Source of the DNA: JBGSUZ01 sp043770095
Lineage (GTDB): Bacteria; Bacillota; Clostridia; Peptostreptococcales; Acidaminobacteraceae
DNA: 64,000 nucleotides
Assembly: GCA_043770095.1 (NCBI GenBank)
Contig: JAYVIR010000045.1
Location: forward strand, 11,251-75,250
Direction: 5' to 3'
Shown: positions 8,676 to 17,915 of the stretch, one piece after another
How positions within the stretch are numbered: the stretch's first letter is position 1
Layout: the number at the start of each line of letters is the position of its first letter
Notes under the pieces: generated by a model
The model's database searches: none
What the model saw: the letters and a program-made list of their open reading frames with translations, nothing else
Told to the model about the DNA's origin: nothing
Position numbers and translations under genes: made by a program

Positions 8676-9230
8676 CTATTCCGAATAAAAAAGAACAATT
8701 GATACTTTTGTTAATTTTTTAGTGCTATTTCGATAGACATGAGTGCCATCTGATACAAAATTTGCCGCATCGCCTAATTTAAGTTTATAAACGATGCCTC
8801 CAATTTCAATTTCAAGACTCCCCTCCATCACCACAAGATACTCTTCAACCCCTTTTATATGGGCGTCCGAAATATGAATGCACCCTGGATCAAGTTCAAC
8901 CGTATACATTTCAAACTTTTTAGCGGCATCGTAAGGAAAATAAGACATTAAACGATACATACCATCTTCTTGAGCCACTTCATAGGCATCTTCGCGAGCA
9001 ATAATATTCACTTGACCTGATGTTTCACTAAGGAGTGAAGTAAATGAAACCCGAAGGCCATTTGCTATTTTCCAAATAGTTCCTACCGAAGGGTTTGCTG
9101 ACCCTCTTTCAATTTGTCCTAACATACTTTTACTCACCATGCACGTTTCAGACAATTGACTTAATGATAAATTACGTTCTTCGCGTATGCGTTTTAGATT
9201 AATGGCTAAAAGTTGATTGAGATCCTTCAC
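8676..9230 (-). CDS. XRE-cupin transcriptional regulator
   Basis: A 184-residue cytoplasmic regulator. Residues about 8-62 form an HTH_XRE domain (SLSQLSETCMVSKSMLGQIERG), and residues about 105-180 form a small cupin barrel (HISDAHIKGVEEYLVVMEG) that in this family binds a small ligand. GTG 9230 is the likely start, with AAAGGAAG upstream. It lies upstream of and on the same strand as tdh-kbl, so control of threonine catabolism is the natural inference, with the cupin sensing an amino acid; direct evidence is lacking. Confidence 0.85.
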   Translation of the reverse strand: MKDLNQLLAINLKRIREERNLSLSQLSETCMVSKSMLGQIERGSANPSVGTIWKIANGLRVSFTSLLSETSGQVNIIAREDAYEVAQEDGMYRLMSYFPYDAAKKFEMYTVELDPGCIHISDAHIKGVEEYLVVMEGSLEIEIGGIVYKLKLGDAANFVSDGTHVYRNSTKKLTKVSIVLFYSE

Positions 9231-9256
9231 TGTTTTACTTCCTTTCTAAAAAACGT

Positions 9257-10351
9257 TTATGGGTTTAATCTTAGCTGTTCCAGTGCCCACTGGGCTATTT
9301 CAATCAATTCTTCACCATCGTGCAGAGCTTGATTTTTAAGGTAATGCTCTATTTTAGGAATCCAATTTGCACTATGATCATTCGCCATATTGATTAAAGC
9401 ATTTCGCTTATTGGTCTTAATACCTCGCCAAGAAAACCCCATATGACCAAAATCTTTTTTAAACTGCTTTGCAGACAATTTTAGGAGTACTTCTGGGTCG
9501 ATGGCATTATTTTTTTCTCTGGTTAGCAATAACCCTTTTACTGCCTCTATTTTTGAGAGCGGGCGATTCACCGGGCAGCACAATTGGCAATAATCGCAAC
9601 CATAAAGATGGCCACCCATTAATTTTTTTTCAAAGTGTTCTAAACGTCCTTTTTTTTGCGTTAAGGCAGAGATACACCGTTGTCCGCTGAAATCTGTTTC
9701 TCCAGTAAGTGCACCCGCTGGGCAAGCAAGCTGACAAATTCGGCATTCTTTACAATTATCTGCCAATTCAAATGATTTTGACGTGTGTTTTTTGTTGAGT
9801 TCAGATTGCTCCAAGTGATGAGTAAGTGGTTCCAACGAAAATGATATCAAGATAAATGCCAAATAAAAAGAAGTTCCATATATTGGATGAATCAAAAATT
9901 GATTTCTCCCTGCTTTTCCCATGCCCATTTGTAGCGCAATACTGCGCTCTGGTAGTGGACCCATATCAACGTGGATCTGATATGAAAATTCATCCCCTAA
10001 GGCCTCTGTAATCGTTTTTTTGATAACTTCGTGATAATCCCATTCCCATGCCATAATGCTAATTTGACTGATTGTTTCTTTGGACGTTTCTTGATTTTTC
10101 GATAATAGCGCATAAGGAACCGAAAGTCCAATAATAGTTTCCCATGGTGCGAGATAGTCTATTAATAGATCGCCTTTATGATAATCAGGTTCAAATCCTG
10201 ATAGATGCTGTATTTTTTCGCGTTTGAAGTAGATTTCTTCATAGCCGTTTAATGCGCTAATAGGAAAAGCCACACAACTTTCAAATCCTTTTTCGACTAG
10301 CAACGCTAAGATATTCTGTATGGCTCTAGAATCTTCTTTTATGATTTTCAC
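9257..10351 (-). CDS. queG: Epoxyqueuosine reductase-like Fe-S protein
   Basis: A 364-residue cytosolic protein of the QueG family, which reduces epoxyqueuosine to queuosine in the anticodon loop of tRNAs using cobalamin. Two [4Fe-4S] cluster motifs are visible: CKECRICQLACP and CDYCQLCCPVNRP, with an additional upstream Cys in RCISAL. The segment WEWDYHEVIKK resembles the conserved DYH region of QueG. A HEAT-like helical tail at the C-terminus (residues about 290-360) fits tRNA binding. Length is slightly short of the usual 380. The start looks like GTG 10351 within GTGAGGTG and is not certain. Some QueG-like reductive-dehalogenase relatives have other roles. Confidence 0.8.
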   Translation of the reverse strand: MKIIKEDSRAIQNILALLVEKGFESCVAFPISALNGYEEIYFKREKIQHLSGFEPDYHKGDLLIDYLAPWETIIGLSVPYALLSKNQETSKETISQISIMAWEWDYHEVIKKTITEALGDEFSYQIHVDMGPLPERSIALQMGMGKAGRNQFLIHPIYGTSFYLAFILISFSLEPLTHHLEQSELNKKHTSKSFELADNCKECRICQLACPAGALTGETDFSGQRCISALTQKKGRLEHFEKKLMGGHLYGCDYCQLCCPVNRPLSKIEAVKGLLLTREKNNAIDPEVLLKLSAKQFKKDFGHMGFSWRGIKTNKRNALINMANDHSANWIPKIEHYLKNQALHDGEELIEIAQWALEQLRLNP

Positions 10352-10387
10352 CTCACTAAAGCACTTTAGCCGAATAATGGATGGTAT

Positions 10388-10414
10388 TAAAAAACAGGGG
10401 GTTATCCCCCCTGC
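10388..10414 (-). terminator. Rho-independent terminator
   Basis: A GC-rich hairpin (CAGGGGG / CCCCCTG) at about 10395-10413 with a run of six Ts beyond it on the minus strand ends the winged-helix regulator transcript and separates it from queG. Confidence 0.85.
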
Positions 10415-10417
10415 CTA

Positions 10418-11047
10418 TTATATTTCTGTATCTTCTGAATCGTCGCTATCGCCCTCTTCACCAGAATCAAATCTGACTTCCTCCCCCAAGGCCGTCGGAA
10501 TAACCATTGATGCGGTAAAGTAGCGGTTAGTGCCTTCGCGAGGCTCTTCTTTGTCTTTAAGGTAGTCATCTACAACTTTTTGTATATTTTGGTTAAGTAA
10601 ATCTGCTTCCTCTTCTGTTAAATAGAAGTCATAGTCGTAATTGATTTTCTTTTGCACTTTTAATTCCTTGTTGTTCATGCTACCGTAAAACTCTTTAGAA
10701 ATTTTTTCAAAAAGTGCAATACCCGCATTTCTCATATCCTTAATATCATGATCATCATTCTTGTTGACCATTCTACTATCAAGAACAATTGATTCCGCAA
10801 CTGGCATGTAGTACTTTTCGACTACGCCTTGTTTAACCGAGACGTTAACCAATTTCAAAATACCAACTTTTGCCAATGTTTTTATATGGTAGTTTACACG
10901 ACCATGCGGTTCGCCCATTTTAACCGAAATATCTTTTGCGCTTGCAGGCTTGTTGTCAAATGTTTCAATAATCTTAATGCGATAAGGGCTAGAAAGCGCC
11001 TTTATTTGTTCAAGACTACTTACGACTAAAACTTCATTAATCCCCAT
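10418..11047 (-). CDS. ArsR-like winged-helix transcriptional regulator
   Basis: A 209-residue cytoplasmic protein. The first 90 residues are an ArsR-type winged helix (LSSPYRIKIIETFDNKPASA, then GRVNYHIKTLAKVGIL). The middle holds a helical region, and the C-terminus is strongly acidic (EEGDSDDSEDTEI), which is unusual for an ArsR repressor. No metal-binding CxC motif of classic metal sensors is present. It is transcribed alone, with its own terminator. The ligand and targets are unknown. Confidence 0.75.
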   Translation of the reverse strand: MGINEVLVVSSLEQIKALSSPYRIKIIETFDNKPASAKDISVKMGEPHGRVNYHIKTLAKVGILKLVNVSVKQGVVEKYYMPVAESIVLDSRMVNKNDDHDIKDMRNAGIALFEKISKEFYGSMNNKELKVQKKINYDYDFYLTEEEADLLNQNIQKVVDDYLKDKEEPREGTNRYFTASMVIPTALGEEVRFDSGEEGDSDDSEDTEI

Positions 11048-11157
11048 TTTTTAAGCTCCTATTAATCCTGTGTACAGTGTAGTTTTGAATCCCCCAACCA
11101 CATTATATTTTTTCTATGCAGATTAGTCAATTTGAATTTATTAATAACACAATTAAC

Positions 11158-12819
11158 TTATATTTCCATTATAAAATAGGTAATATCATCTTGCAAGTGA
11201 CTGTTATATGGGTAAACTTTTGAAATTAAGCGTTCATTTAATTGCGTAAGGCTTAGATGAACGCCTTCTTTGAGGGTTTGTTCAAGCTCAGATTGTGTAA
11301 ATACTTGATTTTTTTCCTTATCAACCAATCCGTCTGTATAGAAGAGTACTCGATCACCCGGTTTCAATTGAATATTGGAAGATATATATTCAGGTGTATA
11401 AATACCGTGCAGTTTACAAATAGCAAATCCTTCTGACTCATCTAAATAGGTAATAGAGCCATCTTCACTAACCACAATTGGAATGCAGTTCATGCCGCCA
11501 GAACAATAAGTGAGTACCTTTGTCGTCATATTGTACGAAGCAAAAAACACGACCATATGCATTTCGTCAGGAAAATTCATTTTATTGAATTCTTCAAAAA
11601 AATTAGCCAGATTTTTATGTGGCTTTAACCCTCTAAATCGCATAATCAGACGCTCAGTTGAACGTATGTAGTTATTGCAGAACATCGTCATTAAAGCAGC
11701 TGAAATGCCATGTCCTGAGACATCTAAAATATACATGCCAATGGTTTCATCGTCGATTTTATAAATGTCGTAAAAGTCCCCTGAAAGCTTGTCGCAAGGA
11801 AAATATTCCGAAATAAAATGCGTATTTTTGATGACCAATTTCCTTGGTGGCAGTAATGATTGTTGAATGCTTCTGGCATATTCAAGTTCCACAAGAAACT
11901 GCTTATTAATTTCATTGACTTCATTGGTTTTCTTTCTAATGACGGTTTCAATGTTTTTCGCAAAAACATGAACTTGCTCTTCTCTTTGCTGAATATCCTT
12001 CAAAGGATTTCCAATATAGAGTTTATATGTGTATTTCAATAAAAGAACCGCTGCCACAACCTGATAGAGGTTGGTAAAAAAGTAGGTACACTGACCATAA
12101 TCCCCCATGAAATTACCAAATAAAATGGCATTAAAATAGAAAATATAGGCTGAAATCATTTTAATATAATTTTCATTGTGACTGCTGTAGTACTGACGCA
12201 TGTTTAATATCATCAGAAAAATCAGTTCAAGACAAATCATATAACTGATGGCAATGCCGATCAATTCAATATAATAAGTTAAAGCGCTATAATGAACAGA
12301 GTAATTGAAAAAGAGAATCAATAAAATAAAAATCATCGGGATCACAAGTGGTATTAATGTGTAAATGCGCTTATTTTCACCCGCTATTGAGTCTTCGCTG
12401 ATTCTCGTTTCAACCCAAATCAGAATAGCAAAAAGAATAAAAAGATTGATATTTCCTACTAGGAGTCCTAATTTTAATGTATTGGCCAAATCATAGACAT
12501 CAGAGTAAATCACTAAAATGAAGCTGAGTAAATCCATTACCGCTCCACCTAAAAATGCCAAAGAATAGACAAGTACTTTGGTCTTGCGGGTGGTTATAAA
12601 GGAGTAATAGGTTGTATTATAAATAAGCATTAGCGCAAAAGCCATTCCTATATCTAAAAACCCATTGATGTATTTTAGATTGAAATTAATACTCTCGCCG
12701 GCAACCCACTCGATGGAGAACATGATGGCAGCAAAAATCAGAATTGTCAAAAAGAAAGTGGTCCAAAGACCCCTCATAATCTTTGACTTATTTATTTCAC
12801 GATTGTTTAACGCCAACAT
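11158..12819 (-). CDS. Membrane PP2C (SpoIIE-type) serine phosphatase
   Basis: A 553-residue protein with about seven or eight transmembrane segments in residues 1-270, a helical linker, and a C-terminal PP2C/SpoIIE phosphatase (about 320-550). Metal-binding aspartates are visible in LSGDFYDIY, ILDVSGHG and FYTDGLVDKEK; the preceding YARSIQQSLLPP is typical of RsbU/RsbP-like phosphatases that act on STAS anti-anti-sigma factors. The start is placed at ATG 12819, after GGGGTGAG; an earlier in-frame codon at 12837 lies over that site. No STAS or RsbW-like partner is encoded nearby, so the substrate is likely elsewhere. It follows the nucleoside kinase gene by 28 bases and may be co-transcribed. 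Confidence 0.85.
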   Translation of the reverse strand: MLALNNREINKSKIMRGLWTTFFLTILIFAAIMFSIEWVAGESINFNLKYINGFLDIGMAFALMLIYNTTYYSFITTRKTKVLVYSLAFLGGAVMDLLSFILVIYSDVYDLANTLKLGLLVGNINLFILFAILIWVETRISEDSIAGENKRIYTLIPLVIPMIFILLILFFNYSVHYSALTYYIELIGIAISYMICLELIFLMILNMRQYYSSHNENYIKMISAYIFYFNAILFGNFMGDYGQCTYFFTNLYQVVAAVLLLKYTYKLYIGNPLKDIQQREEQVHVFAKNIETVIRKKTNEVNEINKQFLVELEYARSIQQSLLPPRKLVIKNTHFISEYFPCDKLSGDFYDIYKIDDETIGMYILDVSGHGISAALMTMFCNNYIRSTERLIMRFRGLKPHKNLANFFEEFNKMNFPDEMHMVVFFASYNMTTKVLTYCSGGMNCIPIVVSEDGSITYLDESEGFAICKLHGIYTPEYISSNIQLKPGDRVLFYTDGLVDKEKNQVFTQSELEQTLKEGVHLSLTQLNERLISKVYPYNSHLQDDITYFIMEI

Positions 12820-12847
12820 ATTCTCACCCCAGTACAAATTTTATTGT

Positions 12848-14506
12848 TTATTCAAAACAACTGCCACCTACAAATTCTCTTAAAATTGAAGTTGGCGGAA
12901 TTTGTTTCTCGTCCTCGATGGTTTTAAAATAGCTTAAGAATTTTAGCAACCGCTTTGCTTCAGCGTATTCTGGCTTTGTCTCATCTATTTCTAGCAAAAG
13001 TGGCTGTGCATATTTTTTAAGCACTGCTAATTCATAAACCATCGCAGAGTTAAACATTATATCCGCTTCCTCTTGGAATGGGAAAATGTTTTTTTCTTCG
13101 CCTTTTCTCACTGAAGGCCATTGAGCAATTGTCGTAAGCGCCGAATAGCCCCTTGATCTGTAGTCGCGGACAATCCTTCTGAAAAGTCTAGTATCCGTCG
13201 TTGGAATTCTATTATGATCATCAATATTGAGGGTGGTAAGAGCACTAATATAAATTTTAAATTTGTCTTTTGGATCAATCAAATCCGTCAAACGACCGTT
13301 TAGACCATGTATACCCTCTATTATAATCGTTTGGTCAGCTTCAATTTTTAGATGTTTGCCAAGGTATTCACGTTTTCCAAGTCTAAAATTAAAAGTTGGC
13401 AACTCTATATCTTCACCGCTTAATAACATGGCTAAATTTTGATTAAACAATTCAACATCTACTGAATCAATGGATTCAAAATCAAATTTACCATCTTCAT
13501 CAAGCGGCGTTCGATCTCTATCCACAAAATAATCGTCCGTAGAGAGTGTTATTGGTTTCAATCCATTTACTTTTAGCTGTACCATTAATCGGTTGGCAAA
13601 AGTAGTCTTTCCGGACGATGATGGTCCTGCTATTAATACCACTCGCTTATTGCTGTCTGTAATCTGATCCGCAATTTGAGCAATTTTCTTTTCTTGCAAA
13701 GCTTCTTGTACTCGCATGATTTCTGCAATATTTTTTTCAGTAATCCAATCGTTAAGATCTGCTACAAAAGATACACCTAAAATTTGTCCCCATTTTTTTG
13801 ATTCTTTATATATTTGAGCTAATTTAGGTTGCTCATTATATTCAGGCAGACTCATCAAGGAATACTTATTAGGAAATAACAGCACTGCACCATCATCGAA
13901 ATATTTAAGATCGAAAACTCTTAAATATCCTGTACTAGGAACCATGTATCCATAAAAATAATTTTTGATCCAACCCAACGCGTATAGATTCACAAAATCT
14001 TGTGTTCTATATTTCAATAAAGCTTTTTTAGGAAGCATGCCAAATTTCTCGAAATACGCTTCGGCTATTTCCTTAGGCACCTTTTCTTTTACAAATAATT
14101 CATCTGATTTGATAATACTCTGCATTCTTTCTTTTATCACCGCAATATCATCTGGCGTAATATGTCGTTGATAATTCAACTCAAAATAAATACCCTTATT
14201 CAGTGAGTGTTGAACGGTTACCGTTATTTTGTCGAAAAGTTCCATCGCTGCTCTGATGAGTACAAAAGAAAGACTTCTTTGATAGATTCTTACGCCGTCC
14301 ATATCTGTTATATCAACCCACTCAATGCTCATATCCGATGTAAGTGGCGCACTTAATTCCTTGATGGTATTATTGACACGAAAAGCAACAATGATTGGTT
14401 GCTCAGGTATTTGAATGTCCTTAACGAGAGTCTCTGCTTTTGTTCCCATGGGAACTTCATAGACTTTGTCTTTCACTCGAATGCAAACCATGCTATTTTG
14501 CGTCAT
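12848..14506 (-). CDS. TGS-domain nucleoside (uridine-type) kinase
   Basis: A 552-residue cytosolic protein. Residues about 1-65 resemble a TGS domain, residues 70-240 the second additional domain of threonyl-/alanyl-tRNA synthetases, and residues 285-490 a phosphoribulokinase/uridine kinase P-loop domain with Walker A GPSSSGKTT. This tripartite architecture is common in Clostridia and annotated as nucleoside kinase; it probably phosphorylates uridine or cytidine. ATG 14506 follows GGGAG with good spacing; a GTG at 14515 overlaps the ribosome binding site. The gene lies 12 bases downstream of signal peptidase I. Why RNA-binding-like domains are attached is unknown. Confidence 0.85.
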   Translation of the reverse strand: MTQNSMVCIRVKDKVYEVPMGTKAETLVKDIQIPEQPIIVAFRVNNTIKELSAPLTSDMSIEWVDITDMDGVRIYQRSLSFVLIRAAMELFDKITVTVQHSLNKGIYFELNYQRHITPDDIAVIKERMQSIIKSDELFVKEKVPKEIAEAYFEKFGMLPKKALLKYRTQDFVNLYALGWIKNYFYGYMVPSTGYLRVFDLKYFDDGAVLLFPNKYSLMSLPEYNEQPKLAQIYKESKKWGQILGVSFVADLNDWITEKNIAEIMRVQEALQEKKIAQIADQITDSNKRVVLIAGPSSSGKTTFANRLMVQLKVNGLKPITLSTDDYFVDRDRTPLDEDGKFDFESIDSVDVELFNQNLAMLLSGEDIELPTFNFRLGKREYLGKHLKIEADQTIIIEGIHGLNGRLTDLIDPKDKFKIYISALTTLNIDDHNRIPTTDTRLFRRIVRDYRSRGYSALTTIAQWPSVRKGEEKNIFPFQEEADIMFNSAMVYELAVLKKYAQPLLLEIDETKPEYAEAKRLLKFLSYFKTIEDEKQIPPTSILREFVGGSCFE

Positions 14507-14518
14507 AATTGTCACTCC

Positions 14519-15046
14519 CTATTCAATAGTCCCTGCTCGATTAATCGGTAGAATTCTAAAAATCACTTTTCCCATTACCGCAGATTTTTTGATAAGCCCA
14601 ACTTCTTCAAATCGGCTATCTTTGCTATTATCGCGGTTATCACCAAGGACAAAAATTTCGCCTTCGCCTACAGCCCATTTTGAAGTGCCAAAATCAATTG
14701 TTTGTGACCCATCTGTATAGTCCTCAATAATTTTTTGTTCATTTACATAGACGCTGCCTTCTTTGATTTCAATCCGATCGCCTTGGATGCCAATAACCCT
14801 TTTGATTAAGTTTTTTTCGCCACCCGAATCCATTTTCAAATGCGTCTTAAAGACAACAACATCTGAATGATCAATGCCCTTTGCATACACGTATGCTTTA
14901 CTAATCAAAAGATACTCTCTATCGTAATAACTAGGCTCCATTGAAGGCCCATAGACGACTGTCGGTCTGATGAAAAAGATGATTAGAGCCGTCACTACTA
15001 AAGCACCAATAAGCGCTTTAGCCCATTCTATTATTTCACGTTTCAT
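14519..15046 (-). CDS. lepB: Signal peptidase I
   Basis: A 175-residue type I signal peptidase, anchored by one N-terminal transmembrane segment (residues 8-28) with the catalytic domain outside. Conserved boxes are GPSMEPSYYDREYLL with the nucleophilic Ser, KRVIGIQGDRI with the general-base Lys, and LGDNRDNSKDSR. It removes signal peptides from exported proteins. The ATG at 15046 (MKREIIE) has GGAG upstream. An ATG at 15064 overlaps the stop of the preceding gene (ATGA) but lacks a ribosome binding site. Length is normal for Gram-positive SipS-type enzymes. Confidence 0.92.
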   Translation of the reverse strand: MKREIIEWAKALIGALVVTALIIFFIRPTVVYGPSMEPSYYDREYLLISKAYVYAKGIDHSDVVVFKTHLKMDSGGEKNLIKRVIGIQGDRIEIKEGSVYVNEQKIIEDYTDGSQTIDFGTSKWAVGEGEIFVLGDNRDNSKDSRFEEVGLIKKSAVMGKVIFRILPINRAGTIE

Positions 15047-15060
15047 TATTAGACTCCAAT

Positions 15061-15888
15061 TCATTCAAATATAAAGTTTTTATTTTTATGATAACTTGGG
15101 CTATTTGCAATCCTCATAAGCTCAAGTTCATGAACAATCAATAAATTGATTCGATCGTACTTCCTAGAATCAATATCTAAATCAAGCAAAGACAAACACG
15201 TTTTAAAATCGTCGATTACCCAATACGGATTGCCGTATACTTTATAAATATCCTCTTTTCCAACGCCTATAAAACCATGACCAACAATAGAGTCATTCCT
15301 CATTTCAATGAGATCACCCATTTTAGAGCCGTTTAGAATCTTCTCAACTTCACTGTATTTATAATCGACTTTCATGTTGTGATTGATATAGCTGCTAATG
15401 CCAAACACCAAATTATTGTTAAAAATACGATATTGTTTTCTCAACATTTTTAAGATGGTTCTTTTTTGCATGACATCCACATGAAAGTTGAACTGATTGC
15501 GGTTGATATGTTTTTTTACAAACATATATTTAAAAATTGCCTCGCGACAACGATTCACTCTTCCAAGGAAATCAATGTATTCTTGATTGACTATTTTGAA
15601 AAGAATGTTCTCAATCAATTCAGAAAAAACTGGCTCAATCTCCCCTGCAATTAAATCTCTCAAATTTTCTTTTAACCACCGAATATCAGGTTCTTTTTGA
15701 AAATCAGACGGCAAGGTTCGAAGGAGTTTCTTTGCTGTAATAAAATCAAAATTGATTGCATAACGACAAGAATCCATTAAAATTGCTGCACTGCTTGTGT
15801 CTAGGTCTTGGTCGTTCATTATCTCTAACGCCCCAGAGTAGTCATAACGCTGAACAAGTTTTAATATAATGTCGTATTCTTTAATCAT
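15061..15888 (-). CDS. Orphan HEPN-domain protein (Csm6/Csx1-like ribonuclease motif, no CARF domain)
   Basis: A 275-residue predicted cytosolic, mostly helical protein that I cannot assign to a characterised family. Residues 196-205 read MRNDSIVGHG, an R-x6-H motif with Asn after the Arg (R197, H204), the hallmark of HEPN ribonucleases and very like the C-terminal HEPN part of Csm6/TIGR02710 CRISPR proteins, where LRN-S-x-x-x-HG is typical. No Rossmann-like CARF domain is visible; the N-terminal about 110 residues are helical repeats. ATG 15888 has GGGAG upstream inside the pseudouridine synthase gene, so translation is coupled to that gene (four bases between them), and its stop overlaps a possible lepB start. 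No CRISPR genes are nearby. Nuclease activity is inference; some HEPN proteins are non-catalytic. Confidence 0.6.
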   Translation of the reverse strand: MIKEYDIILKLVQRYDYSGALEIMNDQDLDTSSAAILMDSCRYAINFDFITAKKLLRTLPSDFQKEPDIRWLKENLRDLIAGEIEPVFSELIENILFKIVNQEYIDFLGRVNRCREAIFKYMFVKKHINRNQFNFHVDVMQKRTILKMLRKQYRIFNNNLVFGISSYINHNMKVDYKYSEVEKILNGSKMGDLIEMRNDSIVGHGFIGVGKEDIYKVYGNPYWVIDDFKTCLSLLDLDIDSRKYDRINLLIVHELELMRIANSPSYHKNKNFIFE

Positions 15889-15892
15889 GAAA

Positions 15893-16798
15893 TCATCTCC
15901 CGTGTTGGGCCTCTTTGATGAATGATTGAATGTCCTCTGACTCACACGTAAATACATGCTCGCCTATAACCACTTTATACCCATGTAAGAGCTGATTTTC
16001 AACATTATTTATTCGACGTCCGCCATATTTTATATCACCGACAATCGGATGTCCAATATAGGCCATAGAAGCTCTAATTTGATGGCTTCGACCCGTTAAT
16101 AATTCCACTTCTAAGAGCGTATAATTGCCCAATTGTTGTAATGGTTTAAATTTGGTGTGACAAAACTTGCCTTCATCGTCTGAGTGAGCCATTAATTTAA
16201 CTTTATTGCTCTCTTCGTCCTTCGTCAGGTAGCCTAACACTTCTCCTGCTGCTGCAACTCGACCATGAACGATGCACTGATAATACTTTTGAATTTGACG
16301 CTCTCTCATCATTTCATTGTAGCGTTTTAGCGCATCGTACGTTTTTGCAAAAACCACTACACCACTGGTGTTTTTATCCAAGCGATGAATCGGTGCCGGC
16401 TTGAAAGTTCTTGTCGCCAAATGCTTTAAATATATTTGAACAAAAGAAGCCAAGGTCTTTTTATACTCATTTTTATCAGGATGCGTCAGTAAATCTTTAG
16501 GTTTATGCACGACAAGAAGTTCCTCGTCTTCATAAATGATGTTTAAATCTGCTTCTTCAGCAGTGATCGGCGCTTCTTCAGTCATGAGTGTGTCCATGGT
16601 TTCATCGCTTAAGAAAATTTCAAGAATGTCGCCTTCTTTAAGAAAATACTCTTCCTTAACTTTAACGCCATTTACCTTAAACACTTTTTTGCGAATTAAT
16701 TTGAAAATATTGCTCCGCGAACTATTGTTTAAATATTTTAGCAAAAACCGATCCAATCTTTGCCCATCTTCATTTTTACCAATTGTAATTGCTTTCAT
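15893..16798 (-). CDS. RluC/RluD-family 23S rRNA-type pseudouridine synthase
   Basis: A 301-residue RNA-modifying enzyme. The N-terminus (residues 1-75) is an S4 RNA-binding domain (QRLDRFLLKYL, VKVNG-like loop); the catalytic domain contains HRLDKNTSGVVVFAK, in which the Asp attacks the target uridine, and later LLTGRSHQIRASMAYIGHPIVGD. RluC/D enzymes isomerise uridines in 23S rRNA, but paralogues cannot be told apart by eye. The gene is the first of a tightly packed series with the HEPN protein, lepB and the nucleoside kinase. Confidence 0.9.
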   Translation of the reverse strand: MKAITIGKNEDGQRLDRFLLKYLNNSSRSNIFKLIRKKVFKVNGVKVKEEYFLKEGDILEIFLSDETMDTLMTEEAPITAEEADLNIIYEDEELLVVHKPKDLLTHPDKNEYKKTLASFVQIYLKHLATRTFKPAPIHRLDKNTSGVVVFAKTYDALKRYNEMMRERQIQKYYQCIVHGRVAAAGEVLGYLTKDEESNKVKLMAHSDDEGKFCHTKFKPLQQLGNYTLLEVELLTGRSHQIRASMAYIGHPIVGDIKYGGRRINNVENQLLHGYKVVIGEHVFTCESEDIQSFIKEAQHGR

Positions 16799-16884
16799 TT
16801 ATTGACCTCATTTTCTCTATAGAGTTGTATAACGCACAATTGTTACACAACAGTTTTAAGCTTTATTATAAGCTAAAGTGCTCG

Positions 16885-17766
16885 TCAGATTAATTTAATG
16901 TAGCTGTTTTTTTGATCTGCGCAAATTTCAAAACCCAATTGCCGATAAAGCTTTATAGCGTTTTTATTTTCGACATCCACGGTTAATGTTGGTAGCTTAT
17001 GTTTCTCTAATACAACTTGAATAAGTGAACAGGTAATTAATTTTCCAATTCCTTTTTCTCTAAAATGTTCACTTACGTATATGCCACCAATTAAGCGGTG
17101 CTTGGGAAGTTCATATTCCAAAAGGCCTTGCCCTATAGCTTGGTCATCTTTTTTAACCAGTAAATAAGCATCTGCAAGGTTTCTCTCTGCCATTTTTTTC
17201 TTGAGCTGATTAACAGATAGTGATTTTCGGTTGAAGTATTTTTCAACTTCAATTAGAAAAGGGACAATTTCATTAAAATCTATTTGATTAGCCAAAGTTA
17301 TTTCAATTCCAGATCGGCTAAAACCTTCAATTATTTCCAACAAGCGTTTTTCAGTAAAATCAACTATTTTATCCTTATGAATGCTCATCCAATAATAGTG
17401 CTGCTCTTGAACACTATCAATGCTCTTATCAATTATTTTCTGTGTTAACGTTACAGAAAAATTATCACCTTTTAGACAAGTTGGTTTTATATGCAGTAAT
17501 GTTTTAAGAACGCTATACTTTGACTTTACGCGGTCATCTGCAAAATGCACTAAAGTCAGACCGCCACCACAAGAAGCGATCAATCCAATAATTTCAATAT
17601 TTTCAGTAATAATATACACTTCAAATCCATCTTTAATTCGAAGCATCTCTCCGTTTGTACTTAATTGGAAAATTTGATAAAAGGATGCAGCTTTCCAATA
17701 ATGGGCTTTTAAGTAGCGCTCAACGGCTTTTAGCAATACCTTGTCATTTTTTAAACGATCTAACAT
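16885..17766 (-). CDS. GNAT family N-acetyltransferase
   Basis: A 293-residue protein whose C-terminal half (about 165-290) is a GNAT fold: GGIYVSEHFREKGIGKLIT holds the acetyl-CoA binding R-x-x-G-x-G/A signature, and NKNAIKLYRQLGFEI is the typical motif B. The N-terminal half resembles a degenerate second GNAT-like domain. It could acetylate an amino group on a small molecule or protein; the substrate is unknown. It is separated from the pseudouridine synthase gene by 86 bases. Confidence 0.8.
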   Translation of the reverse strand: MLDRLKNDKVLLKAVERYLKAHYWKAASFYQIFQLSTNGEMLRIKDGFEVYIITENIEIIGLIASCGGGLTLVHFADDRVKSKYSVLKTLLHIKPTCLKGDNFSVTLTQKIIDKSIDSVQEQHYYWMSIHKDKIVDFTEKRLLEIIEGFSRSGIEITLANQIDFNEIVPFLIEVEKYFNRKSLSVNQLKKKMAERNLADAYLLVKKDDQAIGQGLLEYELPKHRLIGGIYVSEHFREKGIGKLITCSLIQVVLEKHKLPTLTVDVENKNAIKLYRQLGFEICADQKNSYIKLI

Positions 17767-17915
17767 AGTGCCCTCTCTCTTGCTCTTTCAAAAAAAGTGT
17801 GGTCTATCAAGATTGTAACACGTTATTAACCGCATTGAAACCTTTTATAGATTGGCTTCATGAGGTATTTGTGGTATTCTAGAGATATGAGAAATTGGCA
17901 TTATAGGAGGTAGCA

